NCBI GenBank assembly: GCA_025450075.1
Contig: JANWIC010000007.1
Coordinates: 1-39,288 of the forward strand
From: Patescibacteria group bacterium
Lineage (GTDB): Bacteria > Patescibacteriota > Dojkabacteria > JAKAPS01
DNA: 39,288 nt
Reading direction: 5' to 3'
Part shown: piece after piece, positions 18,541 through 27,754 of the stretch
How the letters are laid out: each line of letters starts with the position of its first letter
Position numbering within the stretch: position 1 is the first letter of the stretch
Program-made: the position numbers and the translations under genes
The notes under the pieces: generated by a model
Seen by the model: only the letters and a program-made list of their open reading frames with translations
What the model was told of the DNA's origin: nothing
Database searches by the model: none

Positions 18541-18770
18541 AATGATTGGTTACTTCTTGATTATATCCAACTAGGGAAGTGTTGTATAGTATAATTAATT
18601 AAAGAACAATTCTATAGAATATATTATCTCAAATTCCCATTATTGCAGTGGTCGAAGTTTATGAGGAGGTAAAAGATATTAGAATACAAAGAGTTTCCTT
18701 TACTGTTTCGACAGATCATGTGAAATTTATACTCAAAAAGAATTCAACTGATTCCTTGTGCTTTTAAATG

Positions 18771-19157
18771 TTAGTTACATGGTAAATACCTATTTATTTC
18801 ATCCAGACGTATTAAATATGCATAATCAACAGTATATTTGTAAAGATTTAACGCCGTTGGATTTTGAATAAATATTTTTTTGATTAATAATGAATAAATC
18901 TTAACAATATTATTATCCTGTCCTTCTTCGTTTAAATAGTGCTGAACAAGATCTTTAGCTGTAAAGTATGATCTTAATTCATATTCTAAAAGTATTTGCA
19001 CAATCTTATCTACATCATTAACTAAGGATGGATCGTGTTGAGTAGCTTCGGGGAAAAGAAGAGAACTACAATATATCCAGTTTTGAATAACTTCTTCAGG
19101 AGTACAGGGTTCAATTGCAGTATGTTTTAAAAGGTCATCACTTTCCGTAGTTGACAT
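18771..19157 (-). CDS. hypothetical protein
   Basis: 128-aa intact ORF. Confidence 0.6.
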   Translation of the reverse strand: MSTTESDDLLKHTAIEPCTPEEVIQNWIYCSSLLFPEATQHDPSLVNDVDKIVQILLEYELRSYFTAKDLVQHYLNEEGQDNNIVKIYSLLIKKIFIQNPTALNLYKYTVDYAYLIRLDEINRYLPCN

Positions 19158-19268
19158 AATAGATTAAATAATGTGGGGGGATTAATAATTGGTTGAAGTT
19201 TCTTTCATAGAAAAGACTATAGTAAAGGCATTATATCATAAATTAAGACTTTTTTCATTTCATTTTTC

Positions 19269-20261
19269 TCATGAATTATGATATTGCAATGCAATATTAC
19301 TCATAACTGTATTAAAATATGCCAAAACTCCGACCCTACTTATTGCCATTTTAGTTCCTTCAATATATTCATTATGTAAGGCATACAAGGTAGCTGCTGC
19401 AATGATTGCTTGTTCAACTATTGCTTTGGCCATTCTCATTCCCGTACAATGAACTTCTCCTGGGTTGGCTGCAGTAATGTCTGCAAATTGCTCAGCAATT
19501 TCAGCCATTTCTCCAGTAATACGTCGACTTCCATTATTTTTGTATCTATTTTCAAGATCATCATACATATTTCTTCTAGTTTCATCTAAGCTATATTGAT
19601 TATGTTGATATGGATCTACTTTATCTAAACCAATAAAATTTGCTTTAGGTAAATTAATTTGTATAAATTCTAGTAACATTTCATCAAGTGGAACACCTGA
19701 AAATATTAGATTCGCTCCTTTGAGTGCTAATCCAAATGCAAATGCAATTCCATCAATTCCTGCATTTGACTTTACAAGTACTAATTCCAGTGCTGGTATT
19801 AATTCAGGTATTTGAAATCCAATTTCTAGGATTGCGTCTATAATGCTTTGATTAATAGCATCTCCAAAAGTCATTCCATCTTGAAAATGCCCAACTATTC
19901 TACCTGAAAGCGGAGGTAAAGAAGGGTCATAATTTGACCCTTCACATGTTAATGTTAATGCGGTATTTGCTTGTTTAACTAGGGGACTTAATGCAGGCGG
20001 AAAGGATGTCTCTCTTCTATGACCTTCTGGAATTGTTAAAAGTAATTCTCCATTAGGCCCTGAAAATGCATATTCTCCTTCTTTATAATAGGTAGGTTTC
20101 ATTGTAGAATATGCATTACCTGAACTAACCCATGTTGATTGTATTAACTCCCAATTCTTCCAGTAACGCTCCATTTGCATAGGTGACAGGGTAGGAATCT
20201 TTACCTCGGGTATTAATTGTACATCAGATTCTATATCTCCCATTTCTACATAATGATACAT
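19269..20261 (-). CDS. hypothetical protein
   Basis: 330-aa intact ORF. Confidence 0.7.
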   Translation of the reverse strand: MYHYVEMGDIESDVQLIPEVKIPTLSPMQMERYWKNWELIQSTWVSSGNAYSTMKPTYYKEGEYAFSGPNGELLLTIPEGHRRETSFPPALSPLVKQANTALTLTCEGSNYDPSLPPLSGRIVGHFQDGMTFGDAINQSIIDAILEIGFQIPELIPALELVLVKSNAGIDGIAFAFGLALKGANLIFSGVPLDEMLLEFIQINLPKANFIGLDKVDPYQHNQYSLDETRRNMYDDLENRYKNNGSRRITGEMAEIAEQFADITAANPGEVHCTGMRMAKAIVEQAIIAAATLYALHNEYIEGTKMAISRVGVLAYFNTVMSNIALQYHNS

Positions 20262-20396
20262 CCAATTATATCACTATAGGCCATATTAAGTCCATCTTTC
20301 AATATTTGTTTATTTTTATTTTGACATGTATTGAAATGGAAAATTTATTGCTATATCTTTATTATTTCGTTATCTTTATTGCAATATCTGAAGAAA

Positions 20397-20495
20397 ATGA
20401 AAACGCTTCTCATTGACAATGGAACTTCATACCTTTATCAACTGATTAGTCATTTGGATAGGATGTGCAGCGATGTAGAAGTAAAAATATTGTGA
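20397..20495 (+). pseudogene. possible N-terminal remnant of a class I glutamine amidotransferase (TrpG/PabA-like)
   Basis: ORF MKTLLIDNGTSYLYQLISHLDRMCSDVEVKIL* resembles the start of GATase domains. Confidence 0.45.
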
Positions 20496-20521
20496 CAAAT
20501 TTTTAATTATCTCAATAAAAA

Positions 20522-21406
20522 TTAATTATCCAATCCTTTTTTCAGTTGAGAGTACATAACATCTTTGGGAGCTTTTTGTCCTGTAAATAATTCGAATTGG
20601 AAAGCGCCTTGTTCAACCAACATTTCATGACCATGGATTATGTTAAAATTCTTTTCTTGTGCCTTTTGTGTAAATTCAGTATTATTTCTTTGAAAGACTA
20701 CATCAAGTGCTATCCTGTTTTCAAGGAATAGTTCATTTGAGTCTTCAGATTCATATTTAGGCGGATATGTACTTAATTGTAAGAAATGACATAACCTGCA
20801 ATCGCAATCTTCTTTACTTTTAGTTCCTACGGAAGTAGCATTAATTAACACATCATAATCTTTAAATTTTCCGGAATCGTTTATATCACCATATTGAGTA
20901 TCAAATTCTTCAGCAATCTTTTTTGCTCTTTCTACATTTCGATTTAAAATTGTGATATTGGCATTATTTATTTTGAGTCCATACGTAATTGCTCTTGCTG
21001 TTCCACCTGCACCTAAAATTAAGACATGCTTATTATGAAGATCAATTCGCTGTTTCAATGTAGTTAGGGCTCCAATCCAGTCAGAGTTAAATCCTATTAA
21101 GACTCCGTTATCATTAAATACTGTATTACATGCTTTAATGGCTTGTACTGCCTCATCTGTATGATCAAGGTATTTGATAACAGCTTCTTTAAATGGCATA
21201 GATATACTGTATCCAAGAAAATTGAATGATCTCATAGCATGTATTGCATCTTTTATATTCTCAATCTCCCAACCATGGTAGATATAGTTTAGGTTCAGAT
21301 AAGCAAAACCAGCATTATGCATAAACGGTGACTTTGTCATTTTATTGGGAAAACCAATAGAGGCACAGATCTTCGTATTTGGGTTGGGAAACTGATATGT
21401 TCTCAT
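20522..21406 (-). CDS. aroE: shikimate 5-dehydrogenase (likely start at MRTYQF)
   Basis: TKSPFMHNAGF, GYSISMPFKEAV, GFNSDWIGA, VLILGAGGTARAI, NATSVGT. Confidence 0.9.
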   Translation of the reverse strand: MRTYQFPNPNTKICASIGFPNKMTKSPFMHNAGFAYLNLNYIYHGWEIENIKDAIHAMRSFNFLGYSISMPFKEAVIKYLDHTDEAVQAIKACNTVFNDNGVLIGFNSDWIGALTTLKQRIDLHNKHVLILGAGGTARAITYGLKINNANITILNRNVERAKKIAEEFDTQYGDINDSGKFKDYDVLINATSVGTKSKEDCDCRLCHFLQLSTYPPKYESEDSNELFLENRIALDVVFQRNNTEFTQKAQEKNFNIIHGHEMLVEQGAFQFELFTGQKAPKDVMYSQLKKGLDN

Positions 21407-21410
21407 TTTT

Positions 21411-22193
21411 TTAGATAATTTTTGACCTTCTCCACACAAAATCAAAAAAATTCTTCATTAATTCTGTAATAGTCGGATCATCTATAATTACCGCGATAAT
21501 ATGCATAGATTGGGTGTTGTGGATAGCAACAAAATCATTATATATATTAACACCGCTTGTAACGGGAAAATCTTCCGGTAAAATCCTCACTTCTTTATAT
21601 TGTTCTTTGCTGGTCCTATGAAATGTCATATCTGAATCAGCTTCATCAATCAGCATATGAAGATATGTCCCTTGTTCAATCCTTTGTTTAATGTGTTCAT
21701 TCCAATATTCATCATCTTGTGGAATAAGGTCGCCAGTTGCAGCATTACTCATTACCTCGCGTATAAGGGGAGGATGTGAAAGGAGTCTTTCATCATATAT
21801 CCGCTTAACTGCATTTTCTCCCTGGTATACCTTAACATGAGATCTATTGATGCTAGTTCTCATGAATTCTGGTAATTCTGAGAGGAATATATCTAATTTT
21901 TTTAATTCAATGTCAGCTTCAACTTTTTTCTTAGTGATTATATCTTTTAATACAGATATATCTTCAATAAATAGCTTTTTATCATAATTTTCCCCATTCG
22001 TTGCGACAAGCCCCTTTTCTTGAAGTTGCTTAGCTGCCTTATATGCTGATGACTTATCCATTTGGATGGTATTTGCAATTTCTGTAGCATTTGAAGGACC
22101 TTGTTTTAAAAGGGCAAGATAAAAGTTGATTTCATTCTCAGTAAAATTATTCCTGCTTAATATCTCCCTTATTTGAATAATTGTTTCTTCCAT
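21411..22193 (-). CDS. TrmB-like transcriptional regulator
   Basis: N-terminal winged-helix ENEINFYLALLKQGPSNATEIANTIQMDKSSAYKAAKQLQEKGLV; directly upstream of aroE. Confidence 0.82.
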   Translation of the reverse strand: MEETIIQIREILSRNNFTENEINFYLALLKQGPSNATEIANTIQMDKSSAYKAAKQLQEKGLVATNGENYDKKLFIEDISVLKDIITKKKVEADIELKKLDIFLSELPEFMRTSINRSHVKVYQGENAVKRIYDERLLSHPPLIREVMSNAATGDLIPQDDEYWNEHIKQRIEQGTYLHMLIDEADSDMTFHRTSKEQYKEVRILPEDFPVTSGVNIYNDFVAIHNTQSMHIIAVIIDDPTITELMKNFFDFVWRRSKII

Positions 22194-22380
22194 AGTTTAA
22201 ATCTATTGATGACATTGTATCAGCGAGAAAGAAAAAATGGAAATTCAAGTAGTAGAGAAATCAACTACAAGTATGTGAGTTAGGAAATATGCTATCTGAA
22301 AAGATTCCTAAGTTGAGTTTTCATCAAATTCAATTTAAGATATAATAGCGTCAATATTTATAATAATTTCTTCACTAATT

Positions 22381-22935
22381 ATGAGTAAATATGTCTATCT
22401 CATGTCTAAAAACCCATCTAAAATATTTGCTGCAAAAAAGGCTTTTAGTGAGTATGAAATTGAATTAAGATCTTTGGATTTTGAAATACCTGAAATACAA
22501 GCGGATACTAGTGTAGAAATTGCAAAATACGCAGTTCAGCAAGCTTGGGAGATATTCCATGAACCAGTAATTCGGGAAGACCATAGTTTTTTTATCGATG
22601 AATTAGGTATTCCAGGTCCATATATGTCATATGTTGAGCGTATGATTGATATTCAAAAATTAACTAAATTACTTAGTATATTAAATTCTAAAAAAGGCCA
22701 TTTTACGGTTGGAACTGCATATATGAGTAAAAAAGGGGGGTTACATGAATTTTCTTTTGATGTTCCTATTGAATTTGAATCAGTACCTAGAGGAAGGGAA
22801 ACAACTAGTTGGGATAGGATAATTCGTTTAGCAAATGAAACAAGGGTATTTACTGAATATCCAGAAGAAGAAAGGATGCATATTTGGACAACAAATTACA
22901 GAAATATCGCTAATTTGATTGCATCTGAAGATTAA
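22381..22935 (+). CDS. HAM1/RdgB-like NTP pyrophosphatase
   Basis: MSKNPSKIFAAKKAF, EIQADTSVEIAKYAVQQAW, REDHSFFIDELGIPGPYMSYV. Confidence 0.8.
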   Translation: MSKYVYLMSKNPSKIFAAKKAFSEYEIELRSLDFEIPEIQADTSVEIAKYAVQQAWEIFHEPVIREDHSFFIDELGIPGPYMSYVERMIDIQKLTKLLSILNSKKGHFTVGTAYMSKKGGLHEFSFDVPIEFESVPRGRETTSWDRIIRLANETRVFTEYPEEERMHIWTTNYRNIANLIASED

Positions 22936-23028
22936 TTTAAAACAGCATTCTACAAATCTGGAAAAAGTAAAATGTTTCAAACTTGGCTATGAAATATTAA
23001 GTTAGCATTATTCTTAACTTCATTTTAC

Positions 23029-23639
23029 TTAATTCCAAATAAAGCTATTAGCTATCTGAGCAGTTTCATTTTGATAATTTGGGATATGGTTAAATAGAAT
23101 AAAACAAGCTTTATTATCCTTCGTTAGAGTGTATAAAGTATAATTACCGCTTGAATCAATTCCTTCTGTTTCATATGCTTTTGCTCGACTTGCTAAAGTT
23201 TTATCTCCAATTGCTATTTCGGCACCTGAAGGAGTATTTTTTACCACCAAGTTTTAGCGTCATATTTGTTGGGGTTTGTAGAACAATTAATCTCTGCAAT
23301 GTCAGGAGTTGGAATATGGGGTTGAGTAGTAGTTTTAATATATATGAGACTTGTATCGTTTGGATTTGCTGCAACAACCAAATAGAGAATTGAGGGATAC
23401 TTAATTGTATATTCCCAAATACCGTTTGTATAGGAATTCCAATGTGCGGGAACTGTTACAGAAGGAAAAGCAGTTGGAAAGGTTGTTGGATTTGCGGAAT
23501 ATTTATTTTTAGAAATTTGTGAAGATAATATATTTTTTTGATGAACAAAGTATACGATAAAGTAAATTATAGCTACTAGTAAAATAAGTATACAGAGCTG
23601 AATTATTTTGTTTTTCTTAATATTTGAAATTAGCATCAT
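23029..23639 (-). pseudogene. frameshifted membrane-anchored/lipoprotein-like gene
   Basis: ORFs 23241-23639 (TM + ...KYDAKTWW*) and 23029-23250 (VVKNTPSGAEIAIGDKT...) are continuous after a -1 shift at TGGTGGTAAAAAATACT. Confidence 0.7.
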
Positions 23640-23648
23640 TTTTCTTAA

Positions 23649-24059
23649 TTAAAAATACTTCACGATACCATTATTCTTTGTGATTGCTTCTTCAACTGAT
23701 TTGTAATGCATTATAGTAATGGGAACAACTTTTTCCAATGACCAATAATTTCTGCCTTTTGGAGAAACATTCTCAAGAAGTGTAAATTTATCTTCTGGAA
23801 CTTCATAAATAAATATTTCAGTCTCTAATCTTGATTTATATTTTTTAGGAACTTGGAAAGTAAGAATATTTTGCTTATCGTAATATAAATCAAATCCTTC
23901 ATTTGATCCCCATGGAAATGCATGTGCAGATGCATAAGCGGGATCATCTGTTGCATAAACTGCAGGTGGGACATCGTAGTCAATTTGCCCGGGTGTATAT
24001 CTTTTTCTTGGTTCTAATTCTTTTATATTTGGAACAATTGTTCCATGATATAGTTTCAT
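23649..24059 (-). CDS. small ADP-ribosyltransferase-fold-like protein
   Basis: KLYHGTIVPNIKELEPR...PPAVYATDDPAYASAHAF. Confidence 0.55.
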   Translation of the reverse strand: MKLYHGTIVPNIKELEPRKRYTPGQIDYDVPPAVYATDDPAYASAHAFPWGSNEGFDLYYDKQNILTFQVPKKYKSRLETEIFIYEVPEDKFTLLENVSPKGRNYWSLEKVVPITIMHYKSVEEAITKNNGIVKYF

Positions 24060-24081
24060 TCTTATTTTATGTTTTAAGTTT

Positions 24082-24435
24082 TCATTCTACTAAATGTTTA
24101 TGCTGATCTGGATACCATTTAGGGCAGCTTGCTACAATAAGTTTTAAATGGTCTCCTTTTATCCAGTATTTTTCGCTTCTAGGGATTAGAATCATATCAC
24201 CATTGGCTAAGATATATTCTGTATTTTGAATGAATACAATTCCATTCCCTGATTCAACGTACCAAATTTGATCAACACTTTCATCTATATCTAATCCTCC
24301 CTATTCTGGATATGACCCATTAATATGGGAAATTACTAGTTCCATAGAATCTAGAGGAAGATTATAGTCGAATATATTGGAATCATTTTTTGATTGTGTA
24401 GAAATTGCTTGAGATGCTTTCGTTTGTAAGTTCAT
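24082..24435 (-). pseudogene. cupin-domain gene interrupted by one in-frame TAG (24301-24303)
   Basis: MNLQTKASQAISTQSKNDSNIFDYNLPLDSMELVISHINGSYPE*GGLDIDESVDQIWYVESGNGIVFIQNTEYILANGDMILIPRSEKYWIKGDHLKLIVASCPKWYPDQHKHLVE*. Confidence 0.75.
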
Positions 24436-24559
24436 ATTTCGTATTTATAAGATAAAATTATCATCTATATTTTAGATTAAGGATAATTATTTGAATTTCA
24501 AAAAAAGGGAAGTGAAACTAAAAATTTAAACTCAATCTTATATAAAAAATCTGTAAGAA

Positions 24560-24850
24560 TTATTTTACAATGTTAAATCTGTTCACCATATTTCCGTCAA
24601 TTTCCACCTTCCCGAGAAATTCTTCAAGGGATCTAATCCAGACAATTCCTTCTCCATAATCTGAACGATAGATTACAGCAACTGTTTCAGTTGCTTCAAT
24701 TACACCCAATCCAAGGATTGTATAAAATAAATCAGGGTGTTTGTAATGATACCACTGTTGACCCTCGTGAACTTGTTTTGCAGCTTCATCAAGTTCTTGT
24801 CGTAAATCTTGTTGATTTTCTGCCATGTTTTCTGATGAATTATGTACCAA
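24560..24850 (-). CDS. DUF1653 domain protein
   Basis: WYHYKHPDLFYTILGLGVIEATETVAVIYRSDYGEGIVWIRSLEEFLGKV. Confidence 0.75.
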   Translation of the reverse strand: MVHNSSENMAENQQDLRQELDEAAKQVHEGQQWYHYKHPDLFYTILGLGVIEATETVAVIYRSDYGEGIVWIRSLEEFLGKVEIDGNMVNRFNIVK

Positions 24851-24902
24851 TTATACATGAGTAATTATGAAAAGCAAGAAAGATGGTTTTGAGTTTGTAC
24901 TA

Positions 24903-24945
24903 CGGATTCCGGAAGCGTCGGACAGTATTCGAACTTGGTTTATGC
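24903..24945 (-). repeat. diverged repeat element R0
   Basis: Minus strand AAGTTCGAATACTGTCCGACGCTTCCGGAATCCG, similar to R1/R2. Confidence 0.45.
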
Positions 24946-25737
24946 ATAATCCTCTTTATTACTCTTAATTTTTTTTGAAGTAAATAAAATAAACAGAGGC
25001 AATTTTGAATATGATTCCCAAAATCTCAAGTCCACTTCTTTGACTGCTTCTAATGGCTTTGGTTCCACGATTCGTTCAATTTGAAAATTAGTTTCTTTGA
25101 GCTCGTCTGTCATTTGTGAAATAGGTCTAGCAAAGAAGCTAATAGTAAAGTCTGTACTCCAACTGTCACTTCGTATTTCATTGTTAAAATAGTCGCCAAA
25201 TATTTCAATTGTTTTGCTTAGTTTATTTTTTCTATAACCAATAATTCTGGAAGTTTCATTTTCATCCTTATTTTTGCACGCATTATCGAGTAGGGGGTGG
25301 GTTGTTGAAAATTGAAGTAGTCCATCAATTTTCAATACCCTGTTAATTTCATTTAACAGATTAATCCAAGATTGAACATAATGAAAGGTGAGTGAGGAAT
25401 AGACAAAGTCAAAGGTGCTATCTACAAAATCAAGCTTCTCCATATCCATCACAAAAAATTCAATTTCAGGGAATGCCTTCTTTGCTTGTTTGATCATTCC
25501 TTCTGATATATCAATTCCGACTACTCTATTAGCCCCAAGTGATTTTAAATGAGCACATTCCTCACCTGTTCCACAACCTATACAGAGTATATCTTTTCCC
25601 TCTAAGTTTGGAAGTATTTTATACATCGCTGGCTTTTCCAAATATTCATGAGCAATATTTGATCCTTTTCTAATATCTTTAGCCCAGGCTTCTGCATTCT
25701 TGTTATATGATTGAATGGTAGATGGATCTGTAGACAT
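24940..25737 (-). CDS. class I SAM-dependent methyltransferase
   Basis: DILCIGCGTGEECAHLKSLGANRVVGIDISEGMI. Confidence 0.92.
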   Translation of the reverse strand: MSTDPSTIQSYNKNAEAWAKDIRKGSNIAHEYLEKPAMYKILPNLEGKDILCIGCGTGEECAHLKSLGANRVVGIDISEGMIKQAKKAFPEIEFFVMDMEKLDFVDSTFDFVYSSLTFHYVQSWINLLNEINRVLKIDGLLQFSTTHPLLDNACKNKDENETSRIIGYRKNKLSKTIEIFGDYFNNEIRSDSWSTDFTISFFARPISQMTDELKETNFQIERIVEPKPLEAVKEVDLRFWESYSKLPLFILFTSKKIKSNKEDYA

Positions 25738-25805
25738 AAGTTTATGTAATTTATGAAAGTATAGCAGATATAATTGAAGAGTTGTATTTCAGTTTGTTCG
25801 ATTTT

Positions 25806-25853
25806 CGAAAACGGAGAGAGTTAGACAATCTTCGAACTCATTTCATGTATCAA
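25806..25853 (-). repeat. diverged repeat element R1
   Basis: Minus strand ATGAGTTCGAAGATTGTCTAACTCTCTCCGTTTTCG; shares 21/24 nt with 1052-1075 (+). Confidence 0.55.
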
Positions 25854-26014
25854 ACTTCGAAAGTTCAATTCCTTAATGATTAATAACCTCAATCTTTTTA
25901 TCAGTAGCATCAAGTTTAAAGATTCCTCCTATTGGATAAGTAATTCTAGGGAAAGTATGACCAAAATCAACATTCCTGATTTAAGCGTAATTTCAGTACC
26001 CCTTCTTCTCCACA

Positions 26015-26719
26015 CTATAAAGAAGATTGAACTTTGCTTATTGCAGCTATATTTCCAATACCTCTTCCAAGCATCCCAAGAAAAGCTCCACCAATTGTCG
26101 CAATAGGAAGAACAGTTATGAAAGATCGCATATTATCATCATTAATAAAGTCCCGCATTGTATGATATGTATGCTGGTTGGCAAATCCCCATATTTTATC
26201 TGATTGTTGACTTACAATGTTTAAGAACATATTATCAACAACAATAAAAGTTACAAGAATACATGCAGCAGTAATAAAGGATGTAACAGCACCTCCGATA
26301 GCAGCATCTTTCAATGATTTTGTCTTTCTACTTGCAATAATTCCTCCAATTGCAATAAGAATAAAATATCCAAAGTATGCTATGGTAATAATAGATCCGT
26401 TATCAGGAGCGTTGTTTGTAAAAATTACATTTGTAAAGACAACTGCAATGGAAGAAATAACTCCAAGAACAATACCAAACCAAAATTTATTCATGGTATT
26501 TTTCCTTCTTGTAAGAAATAAAATAAAGTATTCATGTATAATATTTTTTAATTCATCCAGAATTGTTTTTATCCAAAATATCATTCCAATGGTATAACTT
26601 AGCTTCTCATCATTATATCTATCGGCAAATGTTTGCATCATTGATTTTTGAAATCTTTTTTTAAATTCTTTTGGATAGAATTGAATGATGCTTTGATATA
26701 AAGTTATTGCCTGTTTCAT
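26015..26719 (-). CDS. multi-TM membrane protein with permease-prefix-like N terminus
   Basis: YPKEFKKRFQKSMMQTFADRY then several hydrophobic helices; 4-bp start/stop overlap with PadR gene. Confidence 0.75.
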   Translation of the reverse strand: MKQAITLYQSIIQFYPKEFKKRFQKSMMQTFADRYNDEKLSYTIGMIFWIKTILDELKNIIHEYFILFLTRRKNTMNKFWFGIVLGVISSIAVVFTNVIFTNNAPDNGSIITIAYFGYFILIAIGGIIASRKTKSLKDAAIGGAVTSFITAACILVTFIVVDNMFLNIVSQQSDKIWGFANQHTYHTMRDFINDDNMRSFITVLPIATIGGAFLGMLGRGIGNIAAISKVQSSL

Positions 26720-27069
26720 AATTGAATTGAAAGAAGATTGGATAAATTACTACTTTGTACTAAGAGAGTAATATCATTCATCCGTTGAACCTCAGCTCCT
26801 AACGCTTCACTACCCTTTTTGGTAATTCGGTAATACTTTCTTGGCACAGCATCTACACCTTTTTTCTCCTCGCTTTCCTCAATAAGCTGATCTTCAAGCA
26901 TACGCTTTAATGAGCCGTACAGTGTACCGTTTCCCATAGAAATTTTTCCGCTACTATCATTTCGTACTTGTTTCATAATTTCATACCCATGCATTTCTTT
27001 TCTTGCAAGAGCAAGAAGTATGTAAAAGACAGCTGGTGTTAATGGTTTATATGTTTGAATGATTTTCAT
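26716..27069 (-). CDS. PadR-family transcriptional regulator (start probably 27069, not 27135)
   Basis: LTPAVFYILLALARKEMHGYEIMKQV...MGNGTLYGSLKRMLEDQLIEE; TTGACG-18-TATAAT-6-ATG supports start at 27069. Confidence 0.9.
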   Translation of the reverse strand: MKIIQTYKPLTPAVFYILLALARKEMHGYEIMKQVRNDSSGKISMGNGTLYGSLKRMLEDQLIEESEEKKGVDAVPRKYYRITKKGSEALGAEVQRMNDITLLVQSSNLSNLLSIQL

Positions 27070-27075
27070 ATACTT

Positions 27076-27105
27076 ATTATATGTCCGTAACAGACCTATC
27101 GTCAA
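27076..27105 (-). promoter_or_regulatory. PadR promoter with operator-like palindrome in the spacer
   Basis: TTGACG (27105-27100), 18-nt spacer containing GTCTGTTACGGAC, TATAAT (27081-27076). Confidence 0.65.
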
Positions 27106-27138
27106 TAGGTGAAGGTGAGAAAATAGCCCTAACATCTC

Positions 27139-27188
27139 ATCCTCCTATCAAATGGCAGCACTGGTAACTATTGTTGCTATAGGAGGAT
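27139..27188. repeat. perfect 10-bp inverted repeat with 30-nt loop
   Basis: ATCCTCCTAT (27139-27148) / ATAGGAGGAT (27179-27188). Confidence 0.8.
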
Positions 27189-27202
27189 TTGTTGGTTTGG
27201 AC

Positions 27203-27250
27203 AAAACGGGAGGAGATAGACGTTCTTCGAACTCATTTTATGTTCCAAAG
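27203..27250 (-). repeat. diverged repeat element R2
   Basis: Minus strand ACATAAAATGAGTTCGAAGAACGTCTATCTCCTCCCGTTTT, similar to R1. Confidence 0.5.
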
Positions 27251-27440
27251 TTTAAACGTTGATTACAAATTATAATTCTTCTTCAAAAAGATAGGTTTTT
27301 CTTGCAAAGTGTGTTTTACAAGTTATTCTATACAGATCAATAAATTGATATAATCTGAATGTTATGAATAAAGATAAAATAAGTCAGTTCTGCAAGATAA
27401 TATTTACATGAACCTTTACTACATTAAATGAATTAATAAA

Positions 27441-27743
27441 ATGAAGATGATCTATGTGACTTTAAATAATGTTGATGAAGCAAGAAAAATAGGCAGAGAA
27501 CTGCTAGATAAGAAATTGGCTAATTGTGTTAATTTCTTTCCTATTACCTGTATGTACAATTGGGAAAATGAGATCACAGAAGAGCCAGAAGTAGTTCTCA
27601 TTATTAAAACACAAGATGATATGTTTGAAGCAGTCGAAAAAGTCGTTAAATCAAATATTGATTATACTGATTTTATTGGTCAGATTCATGTTGACAAGAT
27701 CAATGACGAATTTCAAAGTTGGCTCAACGAAATTGTACATTAA
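27441..27743 (+). CDS. cutA: CutA-like divalent cation tolerance protein
   Basis: ARKIGRELLDKKLANCVNFFPITCMYNWENEITEEPEVVLIIKT. Confidence 0.92.
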   Translation: MKMIYVTLNNVDEARKIGRELLDKKLANCVNFFPITCMYNWENEITEEPEVVLIIKTQDDMFEAVEKVVKSNIDYTDFIGQIHVDKINDEFQSWLNEIVH

Positions 27744-27754
27744 CCATTATATTT

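Noticed and set aside
18640-18770. Short open frame IPIIAVVEVYEEVKDIRIQRVSFTVSTDHVKFILKKNS in an intergenic region
   Set aside because: No start codon or family resemblance; could be an unidentifiable remnant but not supportable.
24901-24945. R elements as functional tRNA genes
   Set aside because: Only T-arm/3'-end-like similarity; no D-arm or anticodon arm could be assembled.
25815-25845. GTTAGAC in repeat R1 resembles an integron attC core (GTTRRRY)
   Set aside because: R0 and R2 do not preserve the core, no matching attC arm architecture was recognised, and no integrase is in the window.
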